Positions 16,322 to 25,614 of a stretch of 64,000 bases of DNA are shown here, piece by piece. Source of the stretch: Chromobacterium rhizoryzae (GTDB taxonomy: Bacteria; Pseudomonadota; Gammaproteobacteria; Burkholderiales; Chromobacteriaceae); the NCBI RefSeq assembly GCF_020544465.1, contig NZ_CP066126.1:992001-1056000 (forward strand), written 5' to 3'. The position numbers and the translations under genes are program-made. Numbering within the stretch: position 1 is the first letter of the stretch; each line of letters starts with the position of its first letter. Under the pieces are notes generated by a model. That model searched no databases. It was not told where the DNA came from and saw nothing but the letters and a program-made list of their open reading frames with translations.

Positions 16322-18276
16322 TGCGTCGCAGCCTGTTCAAGGTCGGTTCGGACTTTGGTCAGCATACGCAGCAAGGGTTGCGGCAATGCAACTACCAAGT
16401 TCTCTTGAGTGAGTCGACTTAAGACCCTGACGTGCGTACTTGGTTTGCCGCGCCCCAAAAATAGATAGCGGTACCAGCGCAGCGCGTCGTCCTCCGCTGC
16501 ATCATAGAAACTCGGAGTGCCTTCCTCGCCCAAAACGGCCGTTCGTGGGTCGCCGCTACCGGAAGGACCGCGCATGCCCGCCTCAAGCACCCGATAGGCA
16601 TCCGGGTAGGCCTTCAGCATCGTGAAGTCTAGGTCGAGCGGGGCGGAGAAGTAAACGCCGAACCGCTCAAGCCTAGTTAGCCAATTACTCAGGTCGTCGG
16701 TGTCTGCATCGTCCATGACAGCGATATCAGCAAGGTTCCGTTCGTGCCCTTCTGGATGGAGTCTGCTTGCAAAGACTTGCAAGGGCGTATAGCCAACGCT
16801 CAGCAGCTGTTCGCATACCGTCTTGATCCGGCCATAGCCACCACCGCTACGACCCCAGTCTAAGTCCAGCAGCGTAGCGTGGGGTACTTGGAGGTCGGTC
16901 AACAGCCGCCACAGGTGATTGACGTGGCGACCGCCCAGCGGCACGACGGCGACAAAGGACCGGTCGATAGGGAAGTCCATTGCCTTGGCCAGCAGCGGAA
17001 GCACAACTTCCTCGGTGGCTCCTTCACCAAGGATTGCATAGCGCGCGAAATACAATTCGGGATAAGCACGTACGGCCTCACGAATGAACTTCGACGCGTC
17101 TTCATCACCCTCAGGTAGGCTGATCTGTCGCACCGCCGAGCAACGGTTCTCCAGATTCAGGCGGAAGTGCCGCACATTGGAAGGGTCGACTCGTGCGAGG
17201 ATACTGGGCGAATGGCTCGACACGATGGCCTGAGCATTGTTGCTGGCGGCGATCTCTTGTACCTGCTTGATGATACGGGAGAGATAGAAGGGTGCGAGGT
17301 TGTTCTCTGGTTCTTCCAGCGCCACGATGGTCAAAGCGGGCAGTGGGATGCCGCCCTCGATGAAACCCTCCGGCGCGTCATCTCCAGCAAGCCTAGCCTC
17401 GATGTCTAGCGTCGCAGCTGCCATGGCCAAGTGGAACAACGAGCGCTGCCCATCGCTCAGGTCTTCCAGTGCTCGATCATGTCCATCCTCAGTGGGATGG
17501 AAGACAACCTCTACGCGGCGAATGAACTCCTGCCAGCGTGTGTCGACCGGCCGAAAGATAGGCGTTGTATCGGTCCCAGCCGAGTGAAGCTGTTGCCATC
17601 GCTGGGTCACGGCGGAGCTGATGCTCGACACAGCTGCCTCGGCTGAGAATGCCTGATTTACCTCCGAGCCTGCGCCTGTTAGCGACTCTTTGATATCCGG
17701 AGACCAATTGATGGCTCGCCAGAGCCTGCCGCGCACAAACGCCGAAACCTGTGATGCCCCGTCCCTTGTTGCCGGGATGTAGAAGAGCTGGATCCGCGAG
17801 CGGTCAGAGCCGCGTAGTTGATGCAGATCACCCTCCTCGAAGACACCGAAGGTCTGCACGGCACAGTAGGATTCTTCGATTGAGCCGTCTAGAGTTCCAT
17901 CGTCGGTCCACGTCGCCTGCAACCTAAGACGAACCTTGAGGTTGCCGTTTTCCTCGGCCGCCATGTTCTTGAAAAAGGCAGGCACGGCGGGACTATCATC
18001 GTCGGCATCCAATTCGGGAAATGCGACAATGGCCTCAATCACCAGTGTACGGGCTATCGGGCGATCTGCCTCATCGAAGGGAACATGAAAATCCTGCTTG
18101 CGCAAGCGCCTTTGCTCGGACGTTACTCCAAACATGCGCTGCAAGGCCTGCATTAGCGCCGTCTTGCCTGTGCCGTTATCTCCAATAAAAGCGACGAGAC
18201 AGGGGCCAAGGGCGACTTCGGTCTCCTGAGGACCGAAGCAACGAAAATTCTCCAGTACAAGACGTTCAATATGCAT
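16318..18276 (-). CDS. gajA: OLD-family ATPase/TOPRIM nuclease, GajA-like
   Basis: 652 residues. An N-terminal ABC-type ATPase domain opens MHIERLVLENFRCFG, with Walker A GDNGTGKT (32-39), signature LSDGQRSLFHLA, Walker B LTIVALEEPENN and H-loop SSHSPSI. A C-terminal TOPRIM domain has LGEGATEEVVLP and LLDLDWGRSGG, the acidic residues that bind metal in OLD nucleases. Paired with a UvrD helicase, this is a class 2 OLD protein, i.e. Gabija-type. In Gabija, GajA is a DNA nuclease restrained by nucleotides and released on phage infection. Start: ATG with GGGAG upstream. Confidence 0.88.
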   Translation of the reverse strand: MHIERLVLENFRCFGPQETEVALGPCLVAFIGDNGTGKTALMQALQRMFGVTSEQRRLRKQDFHVPFDEADRPIARTLVIEAIVAFPELDADDDSPAVPAFFKNMAAEENGNLKVRLRLQATWTDDGTLDGSIEESYCAVQTFGVFEEGDLHQLRGSDRSRIQLFYIPATRDGASQVSAFVRGRLWRAINWSPDIKESLTGAGSEVNQAFSAEAAVSSISSAVTQRWQQLHSAGTDTTPIFRPVDTRWQEFIRRVEVVFHPTEDGHDRALEDLSDGQRSLFHLAMAAATLDIEARLAGDDAPEGFIEGGIPLPALTIVALEEPENNLAPFYLSRIIKQVQEIAASNNAQAIVSSHSPSILARVDPSNVRHFRLNLENRCSAVRQISLPEGDEDASKFIREAVRAYPELYFARYAILGEGATEEVVLPLLAKAMDFPIDRSFVAVVPLGGRHVNHLWRLLTDLQVPHATLLDLDWGRSGGGYGRIKTVCEQLLSVGYTPLQVFASRLHPEGHERNLADIAVMDDADTDDLSNWLTRLERFGVYFSAPLDLDFTMLKAYPDAYRVLEAGMRGPSGSGDPRTAVLGEEGTPSFYDAAEDDALRWYRYLFLGRGKPSTHVRVLSRLTQENLVVALPQPLLRMLTKVRTDLEQAATQ

Positions 18277-18450
18277 GCAATCTCCCTGGTTGCAGTTTCA
18301 TGTACGCCGTCTAGGGCAACGGCCCGGAATGGGCTTCAGCGATTCGAAAGGCAAAGCGTAACGCGCTGACTGTAGCCACTAGCATCACAGTAATGTGGCC
18401 AAGGCCGCGAGTTGAGTGAGCGTCTGGGACGAGTCGCTCTCCTTGCGGTG

Positions 18451-20292
18451 CTAGGGCCGCTCGACTTCCTCAACTTTCTGGCTGTCGCTGATGCCATCGC
18501 GCAAAGGGTAGAAACCGTACCTGCCCTTGCCACGAATACGCGTGAAGGTGAGGGGCTCGAGCACTGCTGCTGTCTCAGGTTTGATGGGTTCGTTCTCGAG
18601 TACGATGACTTGGCCGCGCCCGCTCCAGGTGGACATCCATCCATAGAAACGGTCAATGACTGTCGCGGGCGGAACCTCGTGTTCTTCAGTCGACTCCGGG
18701 TCGGCATACGTCTTCAGCGGCGAATCTAGGACGACGATACCCAAGTGGGGATGTCCTTTCTCAAGCGCATGCTCCATGAACGCAACTACAAGAGCAGACA
18801 AATAAAGACCTCGCACACCGGCGCCGTAGCTCAATCGTGAGCGGTCGTCGACACGCAGATCGCAGGCTTCGTCGTCGAGAGCAATGTTATCGATGCTGCT
18901 GAAGCCCCAGATATCCAACAATTCCTTAGCACGATTTGCCACCTCACGACCGAAGGTACCGCCTTCCCGGGTGACGGTGATGCGATTTCGAACAGTGGCC
19001 TGCTTCAGACGGCCAATCTCGACGGTGAGGTGCTGTATTTCGTCGAAGTTACTCAACTGCGCCGAAAGTTCGGAACGTCGCAGCGCCAAGCTCTTCGGGT
19101 CAGCAGTGAACTCAACGCGAGCATTCCGTAGCACCGATGCTTCGCGGCTCTGTAGCAAACTCAATTCACCAGAGAGCTTTTCCGCATTCGCCTTGAGGGC
19201 TTGATGGCGGCCCCGCTCATGCTGGAGGGCTGCGAGCAGTCCAGTGCGTAACGCACTAATTTTCTTCGCTTCAGCAGCGATTGCTGCTCGGTAATGGCTG
19301 GGGGTAGCAGGGCGCAGATCGTTAGGGTCTACCTGGCTTTCCGCAGGGGTTCCGCACAATGGACAATTTACAGTCGGAAGTTCCTGAAAGAATGCGACTC
19401 CCTCGCTCGTGCCGCCAAGACGCGCCAAATCGTTCTCATATTTTTTGTCGAGCAGCTCGAACCGACTGATCATGGACTGCGAATGGTTCCGACCGTTCTC
19501 AGCTTTGCGCAGTCCGTCCGATGTATCTGCGATCTGCTGGCGCAACTCCTTCAGGACCGTAGCACGCGCGTCGTACTGGCTCGCCATCGCTGACAGTGTC
19601 GTATCTACTCGCTCCAGCGCATCAGCTACTTCTTCACGTTTAAGATCTGCCGGCATAATAGTCTGGATTCGCGCCAAAGCAGCCTCGGCTCCTTGTAGCT
19701 CACCACGGGCACGTTCGGCCTCCGTTTGAGACTTTCGCAGCTGGATACCTGAGTCATCGGTACCTGTCAGAAATAAGTGGAATGAAGCCTCGCGCTTCGA
19801 CGCGGCTTGGCTGATGCCCACGGTAGGCTGCTTGGCGGGAATATCAGACTGCGACCACAACGACCAGTGACGAAGGTCATCACCAGTTACAGCCCCCCGC
19901 TTGCTCTGGTTGCGAAGAATTTGCTTACCGCTAGCGCCGGACAAGCTAACGAGCAATTTCCCGAGATCCTGCTCGAGAGGTTCGAACACTTGCTCTTCAT
20001 CGTTGCTCAACGTCCGCCAATAGATAGCGGCGCCTCCTCCAGACAAGCCCCGACGCACTTCGTATTCATTGCCCTGGGCTGTAAACCGCAGACGGAGCTC
20101 CTGGTAGCCCTGTGCAAGCGGGAACGTTTCGGGAAAGTCATCGCCTCCCAACATGTACCAGAGGCAGTCGTAGATATAAGACTTTCCAGTCTCGCTCGGT
20201 CCTCGAATCAGACGCCGCTTGGAGGGGAAGGTGATCTCGGCGTCCTCGCGGTCCGGCCCGTGGACCGACAGAGACGTAAGAATTATGCCCAT
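18451..20292 (-). CDS. SMC/Rad50-like ATPase of an ABC-three-component system
   Basis: 613 residues. N-terminal half-ATPase with Walker A GPSETGKSYIYD, then a coiled-coil region (about 185-430) interrupted by a zinc-hook-like VNCPLCGTPAE, then the C-terminal half with signature LSYGAGVRGLYLSAL, Walker B IVVLDSPLKTYADP and a terminal VIVLENEPI strand. This layout matches the ATPases of ABC-three-component (ABC-3C) conflict systems. The gene overlaps the middle-component gene by 10 bp, so the three genes form one unit. Stop at 18451, with 174 bp before gajA begins. Confidence 0.84.
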   Translation of the reverse strand: MGIILTSLSVHGPDREDAEITFPSKRRLIRGPSETGKSYIYDCLWYMLGGDDFPETFPLAQGYQELRLRFTAQGNEYEVRRGLSGGGAAIYWRTLSNDEEQVFEPLEQDLGKLLVSLSGASGKQILRNQSKRGAVTGDDLRHWSLWSQSDIPAKQPTVGISQAASKREASFHLFLTGTDDSGIQLRKSQTEAERARGELQGAEAALARIQTIMPADLKREEVADALERVDTTLSAMASQYDARATVLKELRQQIADTSDGLRKAENGRNHSQSMISRFELLDKKYENDLARLGGTSEGVAFFQELPTVNCPLCGTPAESQVDPNDLRPATPSHYRAAIAAEAKKISALRTGLLAALQHERGRHQALKANAEKLSGELSLLQSREASVLRNARVEFTADPKSLALRRSELSAQLSNFDEIQHLTVEIGRLKQATVRNRITVTREGGTFGREVANRAKELLDIWGFSSIDNIALDDEACDLRVDDRSRLSYGAGVRGLYLSALVVAFMEHALEKGHPHLGIVVLDSPLKTYADPESTEEHEVPPATVIDRFYGWMSTWSGRGQVIVLENEPIKPETAAVLEPLTFTRIRGKGRYGFYPLRDGISDSQKVEEVERP

Positions 20293-20786
20293 GCGCCGCC
20301 TCCATTTCGCGTCACCAACTCAAGCTCGGCCCCCCAGAGGTGACCATTTGCTGCGAACCGGGCAGCGAGCTCCGTGGAGTCGGCTCGACCGTATTCTTCA
20401 GCTACCCACTCGCAGCAGTGTTCCAACTCGCGTAGGTAATTTGAAGTCAGTGCCCCCGTCATGGCCCGTGCGCCTTCCCCTGCGAAATAGGTGATGCCAT
20501 CTTCGTCCCACGTAGCCGTCACCAAGCCGCGCGTGCTCATCAGGTAGAGCCCCTGCTCGATCAGCTCTCGCCGACTCATGAGTTCGGCACCACGGAATGG
20601 GATGGGTGTGTGCAAGCTACTCGGTCCGTTCAGGTCGGCTGAGTACACGATGGCGTAGTCCAACAGGACCAGCTTTTGCAGGTCCGCTCCGTGAGGTGCG
20701 AGCGCCTGCAACAGGTAGACCATGCGGATGCCGAGCTCGAACGGCGAATTAAATACGAGTAGTTCCCGTCGTTTCACTTGACCCAC
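20283..20786 (-). CDS. ABC-three-component middle component
   Basis: 167 residues, soluble and helical, with a winged-helix-like segment in the middle (LMSRRELIEQGLYLMSTRGLVTATW). Small proteins of this type sit between effector and ATPase genes in ABC-3C systems, where they are thought to link the two. It overlaps both neighbours (13 bp upstream, 10 bp downstream). The call rests mostly on size, position and the opening LVFNSPFELGIRMVYLLQAL, which looks like the middle-component family. Confidence 0.76.
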   Translation of the reverse strand: MGQVKRRELLVFNSPFELGIRMVYLLQALAPHGADLQKLVLLDYAIVYSADLNGPSSLHTPIPFRGAELMSRRELIEQGLYLMSTRGLVTATWDEDGITYFAGEGARAMTGALTSNYLRELEHCCEWVAEEYGRADSTELAARFAANGHLWGAELELVTRNGGGAWA

Positions 20787-21865
20787 TTGAGCCTCTTCTT
20801 GTTAACCAGGTGGTGGCAGCTGCCAGGCAGATCGCCAGGTCGCAGTTTGGGAGCCAGAAGGCTGTCGTTGACGATGAGCTGTTCGGCTCCATTGGTGCCA
20901 GCCTCGAGTCGGTCCAGGCCGGTCTTGTGACGAGGGCTCTTGACCTTCGGCCCGACGCCAGTCAGTACCATGTCTAACAGTGCATCAAACTCTGCTTCTC
21001 CGTACGTGTCCCTGCTGAATATCCTGAGCCCCTCGGCGCAGTAGAAGAGCGTGCGCTGACTTTGGAAATGCTCACCACAGGAGTCCGATGCCATTAGCTC
21101 GCTCAGCGTCAAGCTCTTGCTGGAGACCTCTGCGTAAACCTTCAGCAGTTCATCGATATAAATCTGTTCGTGGGCTGTAGGCGTGGCCGGTGTTAGCGGG
21201 TCGTCGCCGCGTTCACCCTCAAAACCGAACAACGCGAAGTGTGCTGCTCTGTCCAGTGCGTGCCACTTCAATATATCTCGCGTCTGGCACTCGATGATGT
21301 TTCTGAAGTCGAACGCCTCGATCAGCTTCTCTAAGTCCGGGGTCAGCTCCGCAGCGCGGCCCTTGAGCCCAGTCTTCCCCGATTTCCAGTCGTCCAGCAA
21401 ACGCTGTTTGAATTCGTCGGGTTTGGTCAGGAGGTTGTGCAGATCATTGCCGGCCCCCCGCGGCGCGCACAGGTGGTAGTAGCGAGGTTCTGGGTATGTC
21501 TTTGCCGCCAGATGCTTGAAAAACTTGACTAGCTCCTTGAACACGTCAGTTGGTGCCAAGGCGTGGTCATAGTGCTTGCCTTGGTACAAATCCCACTGTC
21601 CCTTGAGCAGAGTGGGGACCAAGCGAGCCTCGACGTCCCTTCCACCATCCCCTGCACCGCCCAACTGTTTGACGAAGGCGTATCTCCCGCCACCACCTAG
21701 CGGGCGGTTCAGGCAGGCAACCTCGACGAGCTTTTCCCACTGGTCGGAGTTAAATAGCAAGACCTGGGACGATGGCGGAATGACGCCACGCTTGACCGCA
21801 AAACGGTTTTTTCGCGCAGGTCTCTTAGTCGGATTTGCTCCCATATCCTCGGACGCTGCGCTCAT
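20774..21865 (-). CDS. ABC-three-component effector with Mrr-like nuclease domain
   Basis: 363 residues. Residues 60-100 hold the restriction-endonuclease signature QLGGAGDGGRDVEARL ... WDLYQGKHY, giving Asp77, Gln95 and Lys97, the D-QxK form typical of Mrr-like enzymes. The C-terminal half is helical and probably the ABC-3C C-terminal domain that couples effectors to the ATPase. The start is uncertain: a second ATG seven codons on is possible, and GGAG lies rather far from the first. It is the first gene of the three-gene unit; a nuclease effector is a common type in this class. Confidence 0.8.
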   Translation of the reverse strand: MSAASEDMGANPTKRPARKNRFAVKRGVIPPSSQVLLFNSDQWEKLVEVACLNRPLGGGGRYAFVKQLGGAGDGGRDVEARLVPTLLKGQWDLYQGKHYDHALAPTDVFKELVKFFKHLAAKTYPEPRYYHLCAPRGAGNDLHNLLTKPDEFKQRLLDDWKSGKTGLKGRAAELTPDLEKLIEAFDFRNIIECQTRDILKWHALDRAAHFALFGFEGERGDDPLTPATPTAHEQIYIDELLKVYAEVSSKSLTLSELMASDSCGEHFQSQRTLFYCAEGLRIFSRDTYGEAEFDALLDMVLTGVGPKVKSPRHKTGLDRLEAGTNGAEQLIVNDSLLAPKLRPGDLPGSCHHLVNKKRLKWVK

Positions 21866-22164
21866 GGACGACAGCTGCTCCGCTCCCTGTTATTTCTTTG
21901 TGATTGATCTGCATGCCAGTGAGCCGGTCAAACACCGCCAGTTTTTAACTCCCTGGCCATACTTTAGGTAGTGGCATTAAGGCTTTCAGCAGGAGAGCTA
22001 CCAAACCTAATGAATTGACAAAGACATGCTAAATTCAATAATCATAATGTCAGGCGACTAGCTCTAACAAGAGCTGTTTGTCATGACACTGAATCACCCC
22101 GGCAATCCATAGATAGTTCGAGAGCGGGCACTAAGTCCCCCTTGGGAGGCAAACAGTCCGCCTT
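21866..22164. other. 299-bp intergenic stretch between tns operon and cargo
   Basis: No gene seen. On the minus strand it should hold the promoter for the ABC-3C genes and the end of the tniQ-exonuclease transcript. A small hairpin (AGCTCT-AACA-AGAGCT at 22060-22075) lacks a T-tract, so I do not call it a terminator. A plus-strand TTGACA at 22015 has no gene to serve. Confidence 0.5.
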
Positions 22165-22668
22165 TTACCTCTGCAGGAGATTGTCGCGCCGACGTTTGTC
22201 CATCCATGCCAGCCAGCCTGCTCGATGGGCATGAGCATCGTGTAGAGCGTGATGCCAGGGCCGATCAGACTGAGCGTGATAAGCGTTTACCGCCTGATCG
22301 AAAACCGTCGTATCGATCAACGGGCGCAAGTCAAACCAGCCCACCAGGTTAGCTGGCCAAGGCCCACCGATCATTGCTCCCAGTACCTCACGGTCAAACT
22401 GGCTATCGCAAGCAATCGTCACCCTTCTCGGCAGGGCGGCGAACCAGGTGCGTAACCGGTCCGGCAGGTCGATCCTCTTGACCGTCGCTCCATCAATCTG
22501 GCCCAACAGTGGCCACACTGTCGACCGTACGAAAGCGTTGCAGCGATCACGGTCGAAGTCTTGTAACTCCGCGTAGAAAACGTGCTGACCATCCTCGGAC
22601 ACCATACCGATGCTGATCGGCTCCCGGTCGGCGAAGTCTGCGAACTCCGTATCGAGAAAAATCAACAT
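22165..22668 (-). CDS. DEDDh 3'-5' exonuclease coupled to tniQ
   Basis: 167 residues opening MLIFLDTEFADF. The DEDDh residues are visible: Asp6 and Glu8 (LDTEF), Asp88 or Asp92 (ACDSQFD), then His139/140 and Asp144 (WHHALHDAHAHR). This is the RNase H-like exonuclease fold; the compact size recalls the Rv2179c-type exoribonucleases. The ATG at 22668 has GGAGGAG upstream and overlaps the tniQ stop by 7 bp, so translation is coupled. Being in the tns operon suggests a link to transposition or element maintenance, though it could be cargo. The RNA or DNA preference cannot be told. Confidence 0.83.
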   Translation of the reverse strand: MLIFLDTEFADFADREPISIGMVSEDGQHVFYAELQDFDRDRCNAFVRSTVWPLLGQIDGATVKRIDLPDRLRTWFAALPRRVTIACDSQFDREVLGAMIGGPWPANLVGWFDLRPLIDTTVFDQAVNAYHAQSDRPWHHALHDAHAHRAGWLAWMDKRRRDNLLQR

Positions 22669-24599
22669 GTGCGGTCTCCTCCACCTACAGCCTTGCATGG
22701 CAGGCCGTGCCGCGTGAGCTGAGCTTGCTGTCTCTGAAAAGCGATTACGTCCGAACGTAAGAACAGGTACGTTGTTCCACCGTCGACCGCCGGGCCTGTA
22801 ACGGGCCAGACCCCACGGTTGATCAGCGCACGTGCTGCAGACTTCCTTCCGTATCCCGTTAGCCTCTCTAGCTCCAATCCCCAGGCATAGCGGGCCTTGA
22901 GGCTATCCAGCGCCGACCTCGATAACTTGGGACTTTTGGCACCTTCGGGATATTCGAATCCATACAGTAGCTCTTTATCACGCAGCCAGTACAGCACATG
23001 CTCCTTGAGCCCCAGGTAGTGAGCGGCAGGCGAGATGGAGTACAACTGCTGTGACTGTAGGTGCTCTCCAAACCAAGTTTCAAATTGGGTTCGGTTGAGT
23101 AGCAGCCCTTTCAGACCAGGTTGATTGGGGTCACGGGCGATGCAGTCGAGCTCGCCACGCTGTATGGCACGAATGAGTGTGATGAAATCGGCACCAGTTC
23201 GGCTCCGGGAACGACAGACAGCCTCCAGGGAGATCATGCTACTGCATGCTGGGGTCGCATGGACTTGGATGCGCAGGTCTCCGAGTACCCTATCTAGCTC
23301 AGACTTTTCAAATGCCCAGTGTAGGTGCAGGGTATTATTTCCCTCCGGTTGGCGTGCGGGTACCAGTAGGCGAGCCTCGACGAGCAACTTGAGTCGAGGA
23401 TGGGAGAGACCAAGATAGTCAGCGGCGTCCGCCAGCGTGTACAGCGCGCCGGCACTGCCAAGTTGGAAGCGAAGTACCGACTTTCGATCGATGACTAGGT
23501 AGCGCAGAGTCCCATTAGATTGCTGATACCAGCCTTGGATGCATCCCTGGTTCACCAGCATATTCAGCTTCTTGCGCGAAATCTGAAGCATTTCGGCGGC
23601 CTCCTTGGCAAGGATGGTCGTATGCTCAAAGGTGATGGCTTCGGAGAATTTATGACGGTCAGCGATGACACCTTTCCAATGCGCCGAAACGAATCGCTCG
23701 AACTCGTAGCGGACGAAATGCAACTCAGGGTGGCTGAGTGCTCGATTGAGGGCAAGCAAGCGGGGTCCAGAAAACTTATGCAAGTGCAAAGCATGTGTCT
23801 GCGTCTGGTCGCAGGAGTCGAATAGTAAGGCATGAAAGGTATGGGGCCACTGCGTCAGCATGTGGCTGGCGCTCTCGAGCACTGGCAATGCAACAGCAAG
23901 TCGGTGGTGATCCTGTACCTTCAATGATTTTTTGAGGGCGCGGTAATGTCCATAGCACCCCAGCACCCATAGAAGGTCGAGCAACCGGGGCAACTGCACG
24001 TGCTCTACCAAGTGAGCAAGATCACTGGTCCCTGCTGAGAATGGGGTATCGGTCGCAGTGGCAAGTTTCCCGCTGACCAGTTGAGCAACTTGGCACAACG
24101 CTTCGGACGCTGGAGTTGAGACAGCTTCTGAGGTAAGCGAGTGATCGCAGCGGCATCGTTGTAACCCACCGCTATACCAGCTAACCGGTTGTTGGCAGGC
24201 CGGACACAGTTCGTGAAGCAAGCACCGATGGATGGGGCAGGCGACTTGTAGCGTCAGCAGCCATTCGGCCTTCCAGTAACCATTTTCCCGCAGGCAATCG
24301 GGGCACCAACGCCGGTGGTGGAGATTCCAGTACGTGGTCTTGATGCCGAGTTTGCGCTCGGGACTGATCGGCAAAGTGGGAATGGATGGTCCCCATAGAC
24401 AATTCATTTCAGTGGAGCCATGTCCCGTCACTTGTTCGAAGAAGGTGTCGAAACTCTGAGCGGGCCGTTCCATACGCTTTTGGAAAGCCTGTAGCCAGGG
24501 CAACGTTGGCAAATCGTTGACTGCCCCCAGGCGCAGCAGATAGCCGATCGCGCTCTCAAGTGGGAAAGGCAAAGGGTGGATGGGAAAAAGCGGAAGCAT
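22662..24599 (-). CDS. tniQ: TniQ/TnsD-type target selector
   Basis: 645 residues from the ATG at 24599 (GAGGG upstream; the longer frame overlaps tnsC). The N-terminal TniQ domain starts LPLFPIHPLPFPLESAIGYL and carries the zinc-binding cluster WCPDCLRENG, ACPIHRCLLHELCPAC, RCRCDHS. The C-terminal half holds four or five helix-turn-helix-like repeats (ILAKEAAEMLQISRKKL, YTLADAADYLGLSHPRL, YSISPAAHYLGLKEHV, ELERLTGYGRKSAARAL). In Tn7, TnsD binds the 3' end of glmS and recruits TnsC. The length and DNA-binding repeats fit a TnsD-type protein, here presumably reading the 3' end of lysS. Confidence 0.91.
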   Translation of the reverse strand: MLPLFPIHPLPFPLESAIGYLLRLGAVNDLPTLPWLQAFQKRMERPAQSFDTFFEQVTGHGSTEMNCLWGPSIPTLPISPERKLGIKTTYWNLHHRRWCPDCLRENGYWKAEWLLTLQVACPIHRCLLHELCPACQQPVSWYSGGLQRCRCDHSLTSEAVSTPASEALCQVAQLVSGKLATATDTPFSAGTSDLAHLVEHVQLPRLLDLLWVLGCYGHYRALKKSLKVQDHHRLAVALPVLESASHMLTQWPHTFHALLFDSCDQTQTHALHLHKFSGPRLLALNRALSHPELHFVRYEFERFVSAHWKGVIADRHKFSEAITFEHTTILAKEAAEMLQISRKKLNMLVNQGCIQGWYQQSNGTLRYLVIDRKSVLRFQLGSAGALYTLADAADYLGLSHPRLKLLVEARLLVPARQPEGNNTLHLHWAFEKSELDRVLGDLRIQVHATPACSSMISLEAVCRSRSRTGADFITLIRAIQRGELDCIARDPNQPGLKGLLLNRTQFETWFGEHLQSQQLYSISPAAHYLGLKEHVLYWLRDKELLYGFEYPEGAKSPKLSRSALDSLKARYAWGLELERLTGYGRKSAARALINRGVWPVTGPAVDGGTTYLFLRSDVIAFQRQQAQLTRHGLPCKAVGGGDRTC

Positions 24600-24645
24600 A
24601 GAAAATGCCCTCGGCAGGCGACTTACCTGACGAGGGCTCCAGAGG

Positions 24646-25614
24646 TTAGGTTGCAGAAACTGCCATGGCCGAGAAGACGGTCGGGGCAAAGAGTTCGTTC
24701 GTTTTGTTCAGTCGCCGGCGCACGAATTTCTTATGGAACGGGTTCAAGGCGCCAATGCCCTCGTCCCACAGGTTTTGTGTGAACGACTGTTCGAGCATCC
24801 AGTTTTCTACCTGCTTATGGCCATGCTCCAAGCGGATCTCCATCGCTCCGATCAGCAGCTTGCTGAGATAGCCGATCAGGCCGTCCGTAGCGTAGTAGAG
24901 CCGGTAGAGCATGTCGGCTTCGTGCAGGCCGATCGGCTGTCCCGAATGGATTTCGCTGTCGAACCAGCTGATGACCCCAGCGAAATCTGCAGCCGAGTCC
25001 TCGTCTTCGACTGAAAAGGAGTTGAGGTTACGGACTCCATCCAGGCGTCGGCGCAACTGCTCGTTGGTGCTCAAAAGAGCCCGCCCATAGGGTAGCCCGG
25101 CGAGTACGACAGGGATATCAATCTGATTGAGCAGGGTCTTGAGCCACTCGGTCTCGTTGTTTGAGCCGAAACTTCGCTTTGTGGCTCCGAGCAGGTGCTG
25201 AACCTCGTCCAGCATGAGGAGTTCTACCTTCAGTTTCTGAAGAGATGAGATCACCCTGTCGGTCTTTTCATTGACGGTGCCCCGGTAAGCCATGGGGACG
25301 CCCATCGCCTTCAGGATGTCTTCGGCCAAGCTACGCACGGTTGGCGAAGATTTTATTTCGACCCGAAGTACCGGAATCCGACGCTGCTCGGGCTCCTCGA
25401 CCACTGGGAAGTAGCGAATGTACTCTTCCAGGACGGAGCTTTTGCCCGCTCCTGATGGGCCAAGAATCATCAGGTGGCGCGGCTGGTTGCCGGCGAGTGA
25501 CATCTTATGGATACGGCTGATGCGGCGATAGGCCTTATCAAAATCGGGGAACAGCAGCCGCCGTTGTTCGACTTTGCCAATTTCGTCATACAAGTCTGTG
25601 CTGGAAGTGATCAT
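24646..25614 (-). CDS. tnsC: TnsC/TniB-type AAA+ regulator of transposition
   Basis: 322 residues. Walker A is GPSGAGKS (52-59), Walker B LLMLDEVQHLL, and an arginine-rich sensor region reads LSTNEQLRRRLDGVR. This ATPase should bridge target selector and transposase and impose target immunity. It is shorter than Tn7 TnsC (about 555 residues from memory) and nearer in size to TniB of Tn5053-like elements. It overlaps the tnsB stop by 4 bp and is followed by tniQ after 46 bp. Confidence 0.93.
   Translation of the reverse strand: MITSSTDLYDEIGKVEQRRLLFPDFDKAYRRISRIHKMSLAGNQPRHLMILGPSGAGKSSVLEEYIRYFPVVEEPEQRRIPVLRVEIKSSPTVRSLAEDILKAMGVPMAYRGTVNEKTDRVISSLQKLKVELLMLDEVQHLLGATKRSFGSNNETEWLKTLLNQIDIPVVLAGLPYGRALLSTNEQLRRRLDGVRNLNSFSVEDEDSAADFAGVISWFDSEIHSGQPIGLHEADMLYRLYYATDGLIGYLSKLLIGAMEIRLEHGHKQVENWMLEQSFTQNLWDEGIGALNPFHKKFVRRRLNKTNELFAPTVFSAMAVSAT

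Noticed and set aside
22015..22046. Plus-strand promoter-like TTGACA with AATAAT 16 bp further on
   Set aside because: No plus-strand gene or obvious RNA follows; the next 120 bp run into the convergent exonuclease gene. Chance match in AT-rich DNA is more likely.
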